64,000 nucleotides of DNA from Acidobacteriota bacterium. Lineage in GTDB: Bacteria; Acidobacteriota; Vicinamibacteria; Vicinamibacterales; CAVVIG01. The position numbers and the translations under genes are program-made. This document shows, in pieces, positions 35,564 to 45,347 of the stretch (its first letter is position 1; every line of letters starts with the position of its first letter). The notes under the pieces are model-generated. The model did no database searches. It was not told the origin of the DNA and saw only the letters and a list, made by a program, of their open reading frames with translations. The stretch is from the NCBI GenBank assembly GCA_016195265.1, contig JACPZW010000055.1:1-64000 (forward strand). Direction: 5' to 3'.

Positions 35564-36553
35564 ATGAATCGCCGACGCTTCATCCAGGGCACGACCGGCC
35601 TCATCGCGGCCGGCTCCGTCGCGCGTCCCCGCGCGCAGACGCCTGCGCCGACGGCCGTCAAGACGGTTCGCACCAGCGTCCTGGAGATTGGCTACCACGA
35701 GAGCGGCGACTCGACCGGCTTTCCGGTGATCCTGCTCCACGGTTTTCCCGACGACGCGCACGCGTACGATGGCGTGTCTCCGTTACTCGCGAGGGCCGGA
35801 TACCGCGCGCTCGCCGTCTACCTGCGCGGCTTCGGCCCGACGCGATTTCTGGATCCTGCCATCGCGCGCACCGCGGAGCAGGCGGCGATTGGCCAGGATG
35901 TGATCGACTTCGCGGACGCGCTCGCCCTGCCTCGGTTCGCCGCGGCCGGCTTCGATTGGGGAGGGCGCGCGGCGTGTGTGGCCTCTGCGCTGCATCCCGA
36001 TCGCGTGCGCGCGGCAGTCCTGATTGGCGGGTACACAATTCAGAACACCGTGACGCCCGCGCGCGCCGGCGCGCCCGAGGCCGCCCGCAGGCTCTGGTAT
36101 CAGTGGTACTTCAACACAGAGGCTGGTCGCGCAGGCCTCGAGCAGAATCGGCGCGGGCTCTGCGAGCTGTTGTGGCGCGAATGGTCGCCGACCTGGCGCT
36201 TCAGCGAGGAGTTGTACGACCTCAGCGCGCGGTCGTTCGACAACCCTGACTTCGTCGGCTGCGTGATTCACTCGTATCGGCACCGCAACTTCAACGCACC
36301 GGGCGAGCCGCGGTTTCTCGACACCGAAAAGCAACTGGCCGCGAGGCCGCCGATTGTGGCGCCTACGATCTCGCTGCACGGCGGCGACGATGCGTTCGGA
36401 CGTCCCGCGGCGGCCATCACGGCCGCCGAGCGGACGGCGATGCCCAAGATCATCGACAAACGTATTGTGGAAGGCGCCGGACACTTCGTGCCGCACGAGA
36501 AGCCGGAAGCCGTGGCGTCGGCGCTGCTGGATCTGCTGGGCGCGACGAAGTAG
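35564..36553 (+). CDS. Exported alpha/beta hydrolase, epoxide hydrolase/haloalkane dehalogenase-like
   Basis: 329 residues from ATG 35564. MNRRRFIQGTTGLIAAGSVA is a Tat signal. The alpha/beta-hydrolase oxyanion motif HGFPD is at 59-63, and the nucleophile elbow has Asp (GFDWGG, Asp131) rather than Ser, as in epoxide hydrolases and dehalogenases. The catalytic His is in GAGHFVPHEKP near the C-terminus. A cap domain lies between (YQWYFNTEAGRAG ... SPTWRF). The substrate is not known. The gene starts 41 bp after the DsrE-like stop and is convergent with the DsbB gene. Confidence 0.82.
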   Translation: MNRRRFIQGTTGLIAAGSVARPRAQTPAPTAVKTVRTSVLEIGYHESGDSTGFPVILLHGFPDDAHAYDGVSPLLARAGYRALAVYLRGFGPTRFLDPAIARTAEQAAIGQDVIDFADALALPRFAAAGFDWGGRAACVASALHPDRVRAAVLIGGYTIQNTVTPARAGAPEAARRLWYQWYFNTEAGRAGLEQNRRGLCELLWREWSPTWRFSEELYDLSARSFDNPDFVGCVIHSYRHRNFNAPGEPRFLDTEKQLAARPPIVAPTISLHGGDDAFGRPAAAITAAERTAMPKIIDKRIVEGAGHFVPHEKPEAVASALLDLLGATK

Positions 36554-36563
36554 CCCCACGGCG

Positions 36564-37142
36564 TCACGCTCGCGCTCGCGGCGGCGCCGGGGATCCTGAA
36601 GGTGCGTTTCCGGAGACAGCGGCGAACAGCAGGAACGCGAAGACGAGCGCGAAGGCCGTCAGCGCCAGCGTCGGGATCGTCACGTAGCCGAACTCGTGGA
36701 TCCACTTCAGCGCGCAGCCGCCCGGCGCCGAGAGCAGGCAGTCGTCCGACTGCGGCGCCAGTCCGTTCTCGATCAGCAGGTGGTAGACCGAGATTCCCGC
36801 GCCGACGACGGGGACCGGCAGCAGCCAGCGTGCGGCGCGTCGCGCGCGCATCACCGCGACGATGAGTGTGACGGGCGCGAGCGGATACATGCAGTACCGC
36901 TGGTACCAGCACAGCTGGCACGGTATGAAGTTCGCGACCTCCGAGAAGAACAGGCTGCCGCTGGTCGCGAACGCGGCGACCACGAAGGCCAGCCACAGCT
37001 CGTAACCGTGCAGCTGTCTCCGCACGAACGTCAACGGCGTCCGCACTCCCAATGCGGCCAGCACCGCCACCATGATCAGCAGGCCCGCCGCAATCTGGCC
37101 TGCGACGCCCAGACCCGCCAGGCCGACGACGATGGCGCGCAT
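36564..37142 (-). CDS. dsbB: Disulphide bond formation protein DsbB-like
   Basis: 192 residues, five hydrophobic segments. The first periplasmic loop has CQLCW at 75-79 followed by YQRYCMYPL, the quinone-linked CxxC of DsbB/BdbC. The second loop has Cys135 and Cys143 (DDCLLSAPGGC), the pair that oxidises DsbA. An extra N-terminal transmembrane helix (about 5-32) precedes the usual four. It reoxidises a DsbA-type thioredoxin using quinone. No dsbA is adjacent. ATG 37142 was chosen because upstream codons look non-coding. Confidence 0.85.
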   Translation of the reverse strand: MRAIVVGLAGLGVAGQIAAGLLIMVAVLAALGVRTPLTFVRRQLHGYELWLAFVVAAFATSGSLFFSEVANFIPCQLCWYQRYCMYPLAPVTLIVAVMRARRAARWLLPVPVVGAGISVYHLLIENGLAPQSDDCLLSAPGGCALKWIHEFGYVTIPTLALTAFALVFAFLLFAAVSGNAPSGSPAPPRARA

Positions 37143-37383
37143 GGCGTTTCGACTCACCGCACCAGCATCGCCTGCGCACGCGTCTCGTGCAACCAGACTC
37201 TGATCCCTCGATTCGCTGCGCTCGGGTCCTGACCGCGAACAGCCCCCGCATGTGCTCGGCGAATGGGCACTGCAATGGCCTCGCCTGCGCCCATGCGCGG
37301 GCGCCGTTCGCGGCCACCCGTCGACAGCGAATCCCGTCACGCGGTCTAAGCTAGAATCCGTTGGCACGCGGAGGACTTCAGCC

Positions 37384-39117
37384 ATGAGCACACATCGCCA
37401 CAGCCGCAGGGAATTCGTCGGTCTAACCGGAGCCGGCCTGGCCGGTTTCGCGAGCGCGCCATTTCTTGGCGTCAGCTCTGCTGCAGCCGCCGCGCCCGCC
37501 GCCGACGGCCCGGAGGCGGACCTCATCGTCATCAACGCGAAGGTCTACACAGTGGACGCCGCGCAGCCGCGCACCGAGGCGTTCGCCGTGAAGGGCGGAC
37601 GGTTCCTCGCCGTCGGGAGCAGCGCCGACATGAAGGCGCTGGCCGGCAAGAGCACGCAGACCTACGACGCGAAGGGGATGACCGTCGTCCCGGGCTTTTG
37701 CGACTGCCACAATCACGCGCCCGGCACCACGCTCCTGTACGACGTCATCGTCGGCAATCCGTACGAAGTCGAATTCGTCACGATCAAAAGTATTGTCGAG
37801 AAGCTCCGCGCCAAGGCGAAGGACACGCCGCCGGGCACGTGGGTCGAGGGGTATTTCTTCGATGACACGAAGGTGCAGGACAAGCGGGAGCTGAACGTCC
37901 ACGACCTCGACGAGGTGTCCAAGGAACATCCCGTCGTCGTCCAGCATCGCGGCGGCCACACGTCGTACTACAACAGCAAGGCGCTGGAGATGGCGGGCAT
38001 AACCAAGATCACACCAGAGCCCGCCGGCGGGACGTTCGACAAGGACGCGCTCGGCGATTTGAGCGGCCGCGTCACCGATCGCGCGCGGGGCGCGCTCCAG
38101 CGCGTCGGCCAGCGCCAACAGTTCACGGCGGAGCAGCGGGCGCAGCGCAACCGCGATGGTTTGGCGTTCATCTCCAAGCAATTCGTCCGCTACGGCCTGA
38201 CGAGCGTGCATCACGAGGGCGGCGATCTGCAGGCGCTGCAGGAAATTCGGGCCCGCGGCGAGCTGCTGCACCGCGTCAGCTACGAGGCGAGCGGCAACGT
38301 GCTCGAGTCGATGATCACGAGCGGCATCGCGACCGGGTTCGGCGACGAGTGGATCAAGTTCGGCGCGACCTCCGAACACACGGTGGACGGATCGTTCTCC
38401 GAGCGCACGATGGCGATGAGCGGGCCGTACTCCGGGATGGATCCGAAGTACCGCGGCAACATCACCGAGACGCAGGCCGATCTCGACAAGTGGGTCGAGC
38501 GCGTGCATCGCGCGGGTATCCAGGTGAACTGCCACGCGAACGGCGACGTGGCGATCGACATGATGCTGACGGCGGTCGAGCGGGCGCAGAAGGCGTTTCC
38601 GCGCGCCGACGCGCGGCCGAAGATCACGCACTGCACATTGGTTAACGACGAGCTGATCCGGCGGATGAAGGCGCTCAACGCGATTCCCGCGCCGTTCACG
38701 TCGTACGCGTTCTACAACACGGACAAGTTCCACTTCTACGGCGAGGAGCTGATGAAGCGGTGCATGGCGTTCCGGTCGTTTCTGGACGCCGGCATTCACG
38801 CGACGGCCGGCTCGGACTTCAGTCCCGGCCCGTTCGCGCCGCTGATGGGCATTCAGGGGATGGTGACGCGCAAGGGGTGGGACGGCGGCGTGTGGGGCGC
38901 GAATCAGCGGGTGAGCGTGGACGAGGCGATCATGATCAACACGCTCAACGGCGCCTACGCGTCGCGCGAGGAAGCGATCAAGGGATCGATCACGCCGGGC
39001 AAGCTCGCGGACTTCGTCGTCCTCGCGGACGATTTGCACACGGTGAACCCGGAGAAGATCAAGGACATCCAGATCGTGCGCACGGTCGTCGGCGGGAACA
39101 CGGTCTATCAGGCGTGA
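37384..39117 (+). CDS. Tat-exported YtcJ-like amidohydrolase
   Basis: 577 residues from ATG 37384, behind GGAGGACTT. SRREFVGLTGAGLAGFASAP is a Tat signal. It has the metal-dependent hydrolase layout: beta-rich part (DLIVINAKVYTVDAAQPR), CDCHNH with HxH at 109/111, NCHANGD and KITHCT with later metal His, AGSDFSPGPF with the Asp, and C-terminal PGKLADFVVLADD. YtcJ-type enzymes hydrolyse N-formyl or cyclic amides and esters. It stands alone, with a 241-bp upstream gap. The substrate is unknown. Confidence 0.85.
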   Translation: MSTHRHSRREFVGLTGAGLAGFASAPFLGVSSAAAAAPAADGPEADLIVINAKVYTVDAAQPRTEAFAVKGGRFLAVGSSADMKALAGKSTQTYDAKGMTVVPGFCDCHNHAPGTTLLYDVIVGNPYEVEFVTIKSIVEKLRAKAKDTPPGTWVEGYFFDDTKVQDKRELNVHDLDEVSKEHPVVVQHRGGHTSYYNSKALEMAGITKITPEPAGGTFDKDALGDLSGRVTDRARGALQRVGQRQQFTAEQRAQRNRDGLAFISKQFVRYGLTSVHHEGGDLQALQEIRARGELLHRVSYEASGNVLESMITSGIATGFGDEWIKFGATSEHTVDGSFSERTMAMSGPYSGMDPKYRGNITETQADLDKWVERVHRAGIQVNCHANGDVAIDMMLTAVERAQKAFPRADARPKITHCTLVNDELIRRMKALNAIPAPFTSYAFYNTDKFHFYGEELMKRCMAFRSFLDAGIHATAGSDFSPGPFAPLMGIQGMVTRKGWDGGVWGANQRVSVDEAIMINTLNGAYASREEAIKGSITPGKLADFVVLADDLHTVNPEKIKDIQIVRTVVGGNTVYQA

Positions 39118-39173
39118 CGGCTTTCGCTCATCCGCCGGACGACCTCGGCGCAGCCGGTATCCGCCGACGCGGA

Positions 39174-39497
39174 TCATTTCGCCGCGGTTATCGAGTCCAC
39201 CTTGATCGTCTTCGTCTTGACGTCGAGCGTCCCTCTGACCGTCACCTTCTGCCCCGCGAGCGTTGCCGGCGTCCGCTGGTCGCTCAGCGCGTACACGTCC
39301 TTGCCGTCATAGAGCACGTACGTCGCGCCGTGCTCGTCGATGCAGGCTTTCGTGCACTCGGCGTCCGTCGGTCCCATTCGCATCGAGGCATGGTCGTTGG
39401 CGCACATGCTGTCGGTGATGGTGCCGGTGAACGTCCGCTTCGCCGGCGCTGCCTGCAGCGCCGCCACGGCGAGAAGGCCGACGATCAGAGGCTTCAT
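39174..39497 (-). CDS. Small exported protein (DUF5818-like)
   Basis: 107 residues with a short signal peptide (MKPLIVGLLAVAALQAAPA). GTITDSMCANDHASM, then TDAECTKACIDEHGATYVLYDGKDVYALSDQ and GQKVTVRGTLD, match a small exported domain common in Acidobacteriota. Its three Cys (SMC, ECTKAC) are conserved in position and could bind metal or haem-like groups, but this is not known. It ends the minus-strand pair with the gene at 39503. Confidence 0.65.
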   Translation of the reverse strand: MKPLIVGLLAVAALQAAPAKRTFTGTITDSMCANDHASMRMGPTDAECTKACIDEHGATYVLYDGKDVYALSDQRTPATLAGQKVTVRGTLDVKTKTIKVDSITAAK

Positions 39498-39502
39498 CGC
39501 GC

Positions 39503-40108
39503 CTACTGTCCCGGGATCATGAGGTGGGCCGTCGACGTGCCCGCATTCATGATGAACACGCCGCCGCCGCGCCCGTTCTCGGGCAGCCCGAGCGACGCGC
39601 CGGTCGCGCCCGGCACGGCAATGGTCATGTGGTGCGGTGAGATGTGATCCTTGTCGGCGCCGGAGAAGTGGTACCACACCGAGCCGTATTCGGGCTTCAC
39701 GCGCGTGCCGTCCGCTTCCATCGCTTTGAGCATCGCTTCAGACTTGGCCCGGTCCCCGGTCGCCTCGGCCTTCAGATTCTGAACCTCGCGCGGCAGGTTG
39801 CCGAGGCTTGTGCACTGGACCGCGAACGGCTGCATCAGTGGAAATCCCGAGCGGTCGTAGCAGACCAGCTGGTTCGTGCCTTTCCGCAGCGTGTCGTAGG
39901 TGAAGTCGGGTTTCCACTTGATGACCGTCGCCTGGTCGCGCAGCGGGGCCGGCGCGGCGATCAAGGCCTTGTCGACGTCGGCCTGCGACGCCCCCGGCTC
40001 GAGCGCCGGCGGCGGTGGCGGCGGCGCGCCGCCGCGCCCTCGCTGGGCCAGCATGCTTGTCGAAACCGCCAAGGTAAAGAGAACGACGATCGGGATCGCG
40101 CGTTTCAT
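39503..40108 (-). CDS. Exported protein of unknown function
   Basis: 201 residues with a signal peptide (MKRAIPIVVLFTLAVSTSMLAQ) and then a Gly/Pro-rich stretch. The mature domain has ATVIKWKPDFTYDTLRKGTNQLVCYDRSGFPLMQPFAVQC, GSVWYHFSGADKDHISPHHMTIAVPGA and NGRGGGVFIMNAGTSTAHLMIPGQ. The HISPHHM and late STAHLM could be metal-binding. I do not recognise a family with confidence. It ends 5 bp before the start of the DUF5818-like gene. Confidence 0.6.
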   Translation of the reverse strand: MKRAIPIVVLFTLAVSTSMLAQRGRGGAPPPPPPALEPGASQADVDKALIAAPAPLRDQATVIKWKPDFTYDTLRKGTNQLVCYDRSGFPLMQPFAVQCTSLGNLPREVQNLKAEATGDRAKSEAMLKAMEADGTRVKPEYGSVWYHFSGADKDHISPHHMTIAVPGATGASLGLPENGRGGGVFIMNAGTSTAHLMIPGQ

Positions 40109-40144
40109 TTTTGCCCTCCGCTTTGACCTCCGCATCTGCAGCGG

Positions 40145-40813
40145 TTATACACCTGCGGGCGCCTGGCCCGCGCAGATTTTTCGAATCGCGGACACATCGT
40201 GAGCGTGGACCTGGGAGCGAGTTTCGAACTGAAGCAGCCGCTCTGCGGCGGCGAGGATTTGCGACTTGGCGACGTCGCTGGCATCGACGAGACGCGGTCG
40301 GCTCACTCGCGGCTGCGAAGGTCGGCCAGCAACGACACGATGGGATAGGAACGCACCCTCCAACAGCTTGATTCGCTCGCCGTAATCGAACACATCTTTC
40401 AGTTCAGGCGTATCCCGGATTTTGGTGACCGCTGTCTCATTTACTGGCGTTGCCAGCCGTTCACCGATCGCCTTCGCAATCTCTATCACGGGCTGATACG
40501 TCCGCTTCCGAGACGGTGGAACTGGAACGATCGCGTCAACCGTTGGATTCCATCCCCTGATGAATTGTACCGCCGTGTCAGCAATCGGAGCGAGTGTGTT
40601 CCTGTCGTTCCGATTTTTCAACCGGAACACGAGTTCGCCCAATTCGCTGCGCTGTGTGTGAAATTGCGGGTTTCCGAACGAATCGTGCCCGAGAAAGTCG
40701 GCGCTTAGGGTGTGCTGTCGTTCGAGCACCCAGGCCTCTGCCCAAGGTCCGGACAGTTTCATCGGGTCGATCTTGACGGTTCCCACGATTGCGGTCTCTA
40801 GCGACGATGCCAT
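40145..40813 (-). CDS. ComF-like phosphoribosyltransferase-fold protein with degenerate PRPP loop
   Basis: 222 residues from ATG 40813. The N-terminal half, with GPWAEAWVLERQHTLSADFLG, FHTQRSELGELVFRLKNRND and VDAIVPVPPSRKRTYQPVIEIAKAIGERL, matches cytoplasmic ComF/amidophosphoribosyltransferase-like proteins. KIRDTPELKDVFDYGERIKLLEGAF follows as in the family. The place where LLVDDxxxSGAT should bind PRPP reads RLVDASDVAKSQILAAAERLL, so the acidic pair and the glycine are gone. The base composition looks lower in GC than its neighbours. It may be a recent arrival or a decaying gene. Confidence 0.6.
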   Translation of the reverse strand: MASSLETAIVGTVKIDPMKLSGPWAEAWVLERQHTLSADFLGHDSFGNPQFHTQRSELGELVFRLKNRNDRNTLAPIADTAVQFIRGWNPTVDAIVPVPPSRKRTYQPVIEIAKAIGERLATPVNETAVTKIRDTPELKDVFDYGERIKLLEGAFLSHRVVAGRPSQPRVSRPRLVDASDVAKSQILAAAERLLQFETRSQVHAHDVSAIRKICAGQAPAGV

Positions 40814-40894
40814 CGTCCGGATCGGCGCGTCAAAACATTTCAACGCCTGGCCGCTGTCAACGGATGGCGTGTCCACGCCGTCTAATCAGTCCAC

Positions 40895-43462
40895 ATGGAC
40901 AACCCGGTCGGCGCCATCCGCTACGCGATCCGCCAGTTCCGCCTCTCGCCCGTCTTCACCGCCTCGGCCGTCCTGACGCTCTCGCTCGGCATCGGCGGCA
41001 CGACCGCCATCTTCACGCTGATCCACGCCGTGATGCTGCGCTCGCTGCCGGTCACGGATCCGGAGAGCCTCTATCGCATCGGCGACGGCGACAACTGCTG
41101 CGTCCAGGGTGGACCGCAGGATCGCTGGGGCATGTTCTCCTTCCCGCTTTTCGAACGCCTCAAGGCCGAAGCGCCCGAGTTCGAACAGCTGACCGCCTTT
41201 CAGGCCGGCGGCTTCCGCGTCAGCGTCCGCCGCGCTGGGGGCAATGTCGTCGACGTCGCCGCGCGCTCGCTGCGCTCCGAATACGTCACGGGCAACTACT
41301 TCACCACCTTCGGCATCGGCGCTTTCGGCGGTCGCGTCTTCACCCAGGACGATGACACGCCTTCGTCTCCGCCCGTCGTCGTGCTCAGCCATCACGCCTG
41401 GCAGGCGACCTACGGCGGCGATCAATCGCTCGTCGGCGCGACGCTCGTCATCGAAGGCCATCCGTTCACCGTCGCCGGCGTCGCGCCGCCGGGTTTCTTC
41501 GGCGACACGCTCCGCAACAATCCGCCCGACCTCTGGATCCCGATTCAGCACGAACCGATGATCGCGGGCAGCAGCGGGCTGCTGCGCCAGCCGATCGGCG
41601 CGTGGCTGCGCGTCATCGGCCGGCTCAAACCCGGTGCGTCGATCGACGGCGTCGCACCGCGGCTCACCCTCGTCCTGCGCCAATGGATGCAGCACGACTC
41701 GGGCTACCCGGCGAACTGGATGTCCGACATCGAACGCATGCTGCCGAAGCAGACGATCGCGATCGTGTCCGCCGGGGCCGGCGTCGGCATCATGAAAGAG
41801 GAATACGGCCAGAGTCTGAAACTTCTGATGGCCGTCTGCGGACTCGTGCTGCTGATCGCATGCGCCAATGTCGCGAACCTGCTGCTCGCGCGCTCGGTCG
41901 CGCGACGGACGCAGACGGCCGTAAGGATGGCCATCGGCGCGTCGCGCGCGCAAATCGTGACGCAGGCGCTCGTCGAAAGCATCCTGCTCTCGATCGCCGG
42001 CGGGATCGCCGGACTCCTGGTCGCCACTGCTGCCGCGCGGCTGCTGCTGTCGCTCGCGTTCAGCGTGTCGACTTTCTTGCCTATCAGCACGCTGCCGTCG
42101 CCGCTCGTTCTCGCGTTCGCGTTCGGCGTCTCCGTGCTCACGGGCATCATCTTCGGCGCGGTGCCCGCGTGGCTCGCGACGCGCACCGATCCGATCGACG
42201 CGCTGCGCGGCTCGGGCCGCTCGACGGGCGATCACTCGTCCTTTGCGCGCACCTCGCTGCTCGTCCTCCAGGCGACGCTCTCCATCGTCCTCGTCGCCGG
42301 CGCGACGATGCTCGGCCGCAGCTTGAGCAATGTCCAGCGTCAGGACTTCGGCTACGACGTGCGCGACCGCGTCCTCGTCGCGATCAATCGTCCGCCGTCC
42401 AACTACACCGTGCCACAGCTGACGGCGATGTACCGGACGCTCGAAGAGCGGCTGAACCGCCTGTCGGGGATTCAGGGATCGGGCCTCGCGCTCTACAACC
42501 CGCTGACGGACAACTGGGGCGAGCTGATTCTCGTCGCCGGCCACCCGCCGCCGAAGCCCGGCGAGAACGCGGGCGCGTCGTGGGACCGCGTGAGCGCGCA
42601 CTACCTGCAGAACCTCGGTACGACCCTGAAACGCGGGCGCGCGTTCACGGAGGCGGACAACGAAACGACGGCGCCGGTCGCCATCGTGAACGAGGCGTTC
42701 GTCAAACGCTTCTTCAAGAGCGACGAGGATCCGATCGGCCAGCACTTCGGCCTCGACGAGCCCGAAAACGTCGGCACCTTCACCATCGTCGGCGTCGTCA
42801 AGGACGCCAAGTTCGCCAGCTTCAGGCTCCGTCGTCCCGCGCAGCCGATGTTCTACGTGCCGCTGGCGCAGAACGTCAATTACGCGGGTGGCGTGATGCA
42901 GCGGGTCGAGTTCCAGTCGCATTTCGTCTCTGGCCTGATGCTCGTCACGAAGATGCAGCCGGGCGCGGTCGAGCCGCTCGTGACGAAGGCGATGGCGGAG
43001 GTCGATCCGAACCTGACGTTCATGTCCGCGCGCACGCTCGAGCAGCAGATCGCACTGTCGTTCGATCAGGAGCGCGCGGTTGCGAGCCTCGCGGGACTCT
43101 TCGGCATCGTGTCGCTAGTCCTCGCCGCGATCGGCCTGTACGGCGTCACCGCGTACGCCGTCGCGCAGCGGACGAACGAAATCGGGATCCGGATGGCGCT
43201 CGGCGCGGACCGCAGCGCCGTCTTGAATCTCGTCCTGCGCAGCGCGTTCACGCGCGTGGCGATTGGACTCTTCCTCGGCGTGCCGCTGGCGATCGGTGCA
43301 GGCAAACTGATCGCCGCGCAGTTGTACGGCGTGACGTTCTGGGATCCGTTCGCGCTCGCTGTCGCCACAGGATCCCTGACGCTGTGCGCGCTCGTCGCCG
43401 CGCTGATCCCAGCCAGCCGCGCCGCGTCCATTCCGCCGATGCGCGCGCTCCGCTCGGAGTAG
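40895..43462 (+). CDS. ADOP-type FtsX/MacB-family permease
   Basis: 855 residues. Two copies of a periplasmic MacB-like domain, each with FtsX transmembrane segments, make the 'acidobacterial duplicated orphan permease' layout: first TM near 20-45 (VLTLSLGIGGTTAIF), TM block near 305-415, second domain, and a final TM block ending IPASRAASIPPMRALRSE. It lacks the N-terminal soluble prefix seen in the copy at 54094. No MacB-type ATPase is adjacent, as usual for these orphans. Likely roles are lipoprotein or small-molecule export or signalling at the membrane, not demonstrated. Confidence 0.85.
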   Translation: MDNPVGAIRYAIRQFRLSPVFTASAVLTLSLGIGGTTAIFTLIHAVMLRSLPVTDPESLYRIGDGDNCCVQGGPQDRWGMFSFPLFERLKAEAPEFEQLTAFQAGGFRVSVRRAGGNVVDVAARSLRSEYVTGNYFTTFGIGAFGGRVFTQDDDTPSSPPVVVLSHHAWQATYGGDQSLVGATLVIEGHPFTVAGVAPPGFFGDTLRNNPPDLWIPIQHEPMIAGSSGLLRQPIGAWLRVIGRLKPGASIDGVAPRLTLVLRQWMQHDSGYPANWMSDIERMLPKQTIAIVSAGAGVGIMKEEYGQSLKLLMAVCGLVLLIACANVANLLLARSVARRTQTAVRMAIGASRAQIVTQALVESILLSIAGGIAGLLVATAAARLLLSLAFSVSTFLPISTLPSPLVLAFAFGVSVLTGIIFGAVPAWLATRTDPIDALRGSGRSTGDHSSFARTSLLVLQATLSIVLVAGATMLGRSLSNVQRQDFGYDVRDRVLVAINRPPSNYTVPQLTAMYRTLEERLNRLSGIQGSGLALYNPLTDNWGELILVAGHPPPKPGENAGASWDRVSAHYLQNLGTTLKRGRAFTEADNETTAPVAIVNEAFVKRFFKSDEDPIGQHFGLDEPENVGTFTIVGVVKDAKFASFRLRRPAQPMFYVPLAQNVNYAGGVMQRVEFQSHFVSGLMLVTKMQPGAVEPLVTKAMAEVDPNLTFMSARTLEQQIALSFDQERAVASLAGLFGIVSLVLAAIGLYGVTAYAVAQRTNEIGIRMALGADRSAVLNLVLRSAFTRVAIGLFLGVPLAIGAGKLIAAQLYGVTFWDPFALAVATGSLTLCALVAALIPASRAASIPPMRALRSE

Positions 43463-43524
43463 GCCGCCGCATCATCGGGCGGGCATGCCCACGCTATTTG
43501 CCGGTAGGGAGTTCTTGTACTACG

Positions 43525-45309
43525 ATGGTGCGCCGGGGCCGGCTCGTTGATCGAGTCCCGGTCAAGAAGCTGACTAGACACTCAAGCCACCGGGCGTTCT
43601 TCATCACCGTCGCCCTCGCGACTGGGCTCGTCGCCTGCGGTCAGCCCACGCACCCTGGGAACGGCGCGAACGCGGCGAACCCGGCGAGCCCTGTTCCGCG
43701 TGGCGGCACTCTGGTGGTCTCCGCGCGGGCCGAGCCGCGCAGCTTCAACCGGCTGATGGCGCGCGACGCGACCGCCGATCTCATTGCCACGCTGACGCAA
43801 GCCAGGCTCGTCCGCATCAACATGGCCACGCAGGAAGTCGAGCCGTGGCTCGCCGAACGGTGGACGAAATCGGACGACGGCCTGCGCTACACCGTGACGC
43901 TGCGCTCCAGCGTCACGTTCTCCGACGGCCAGCCCTTCACCGCCGCCGACGTCGTCTTTTCGTTCGAGGCGGTCCACGACGAGAAGGTCGGCAGCATCCT
44001 CGCCGATTCGCTGCAGACCGGCGGCAAACCAGTGAAGGTCGTCGCGCAGGATCCGCGGACCGTGGTCGTCACCTTCGCCGCGCCGTTCGCGCCGGGGCTG
44101 CGGATTCTGGACAACCTGCCGATCCTGCCGAAGCACAAGCTCGCCGCCGCGCTCGAGGCAGGCACGTTCCAGAGCGCGTGGGGCCTGTCCACACCTGTGT
44201 CGGACATCGTCGGGCTCGGACCGTTCGTGCTCGCCGGCTACACGCCGGGCCAGCGCATCGTCCTCCATCGCAACCCGAAGTACTGGCGCACGGCGCCCGA
44301 TGGCAAGCCGCTGCCGTATCTCGATGCGGTCACGGTGGAGATCATTCCGGACACGAGTGCGGAGATCGCGCGGCTCGAGGCGGGACAGATCGACATGATG
44401 ATCAGCGAGATCGCGCCCGAGGCCTACGCGCCGCTCAAGCGCGCGGCCGATGCGGGACGCGTGCAGCTGCTCGATCTGGGCGTCGCGCTCGTGGCGGACA
44501 GCTTCTGGTTCAACCTCAAGCCGGGCGCGCTCGGCTCGGATCCGCGCGCCGCCTGGCTGCAGAAAGACGAGCTGCGCCGCGCCGTCTCGCTGGCGGTCGA
44601 TCGCAAAGCGTTCGCGGACACGGTGTTCTTCGGCGCCGGCGTGCCGGTGTACGGCCCGGAGACCGAAGCCAACAAGAAGTGGTACTGGACGGGCGTGACG
44701 AAGGACGCATACGATCCCGAGGCCGCCAGGAAGACGCTCGCCACGATCGGGCTCGCCGATCGCAATGACGACGGCATCCTCGAAGACGCCGGTGGCCGTC
44801 CCGCACGCTTCACGCTGATCACGCAGAAGGGCCGCCCGCAGTTCGAGCGCGGCGCTTCGGTCGTTCGCGACGAACTGAAGCGCATCGGCGTGGTCGTCGA
44901 CGTCGTCACGCTCGATTCCGCCGCGCTCATCGACCGCATCACGTCGGCGAAGTATGACGCCGTCTACTTCAGCGCGCCGATGACCGACACCGATCCCGCC
45001 GACAACCCGGATTTCTGGTTCAGCGCGGGCACGATGCACCTGTGGAACATGGCGCAGAAAAGCCCGGCCACTCAGTGGGAACGGCGGATCGACGAGCTGA
45101 TGATGCGCCAGATGGCGTCGCCGGACGACGCGGAGCGCAAGCGGCTGTTCGATCAGGTGCAGCAGATCTTCGCCGAGCACCTGCCGGTGGTCTATTTCGT
45201 CGCGCCGCGGATCTACGTGGCGGCATCGTCGCGGGTGACCAATCTGACGCCGGCCGTGCAGCGGCCGCAGTTGTTGTGGACGCCGGACACGGTGGCGGTG
45301 ACGCGCTAG
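43525..45309 (+). CDS. Solute-binding lipoprotein of an oligopeptide-type ABC transporter (SBP family 5)
   Basis: 594 residues from ATG 43525 (GTG 43528 possible). The signal ends in the lipobox LVAC (ALATGLVACGQP), so the protein is lipid-anchored. The family-5 binding fold is clear: EPRSFNRLMARDATADLIATLTQARLVRIN, WTKSDDGLRYTVTLRSSVTFSDGQPFTAADVVFS, GLGPFVLAGYTPGQRIVLHRNPKYW and LRRAVSLAVDRKAFADTVFFG. It delivers peptides, nickel or sugars to a DppBC-type permease. Only the DppB-like subunit follows. Confidence 0.88.
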   Translation: MVRRGRLVDRVPVKKLTRHSSHRAFFITVALATGLVACGQPTHPGNGANAANPASPVPRGGTLVVSARAEPRSFNRLMARDATADLIATLTQARLVRINMATQEVEPWLAERWTKSDDGLRYTVTLRSSVTFSDGQPFTAADVVFSFEAVHDEKVGSILADSLQTGGKPVKVVAQDPRTVVVTFAAPFAPGLRILDNLPILPKHKLAAALEAGTFQSAWGLSTPVSDIVGLGPFVLAGYTPGQRIVLHRNPKYWRTAPDGKPLPYLDAVTVEIIPDTSAEIARLEAGQIDMMISEIAPEAYAPLKRAADAGRVQLLDLGVALVADSFWFNLKPGALGSDPRAAWLQKDELRRAVSLAVDRKAFADTVFFGAGVPVYGPETEANKKWYWTGVTKDAYDPEAARKTLATIGLADRNDDGILEDAGGRPARFTLITQKGRPQFERGASVVRDELKRIGVVVDVVTLDSAALIDRITSAKYDAVYFSAPMTDTDPADNPDFWFSAGTMHLWNMAQKSPATQWERRIDELMMRQMASPDDAERKRLFDQVQQIFAEHLPVVYFVAPRIYVAASSRVTNLTPAVQRPQLLWTPDTVAVTR

Positions 45310-45347
45310 CGGCGCATCCGCCCGAAGGCGGACACCGCGTACGAACG

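Noticed and set aside
41602-43524. An N-terminal extension of the peptide-binding lipoprotein
   Set aside because: It is a frame shadow of the ADOP permease. The signal peptide and lipobox follow ATG 43525.
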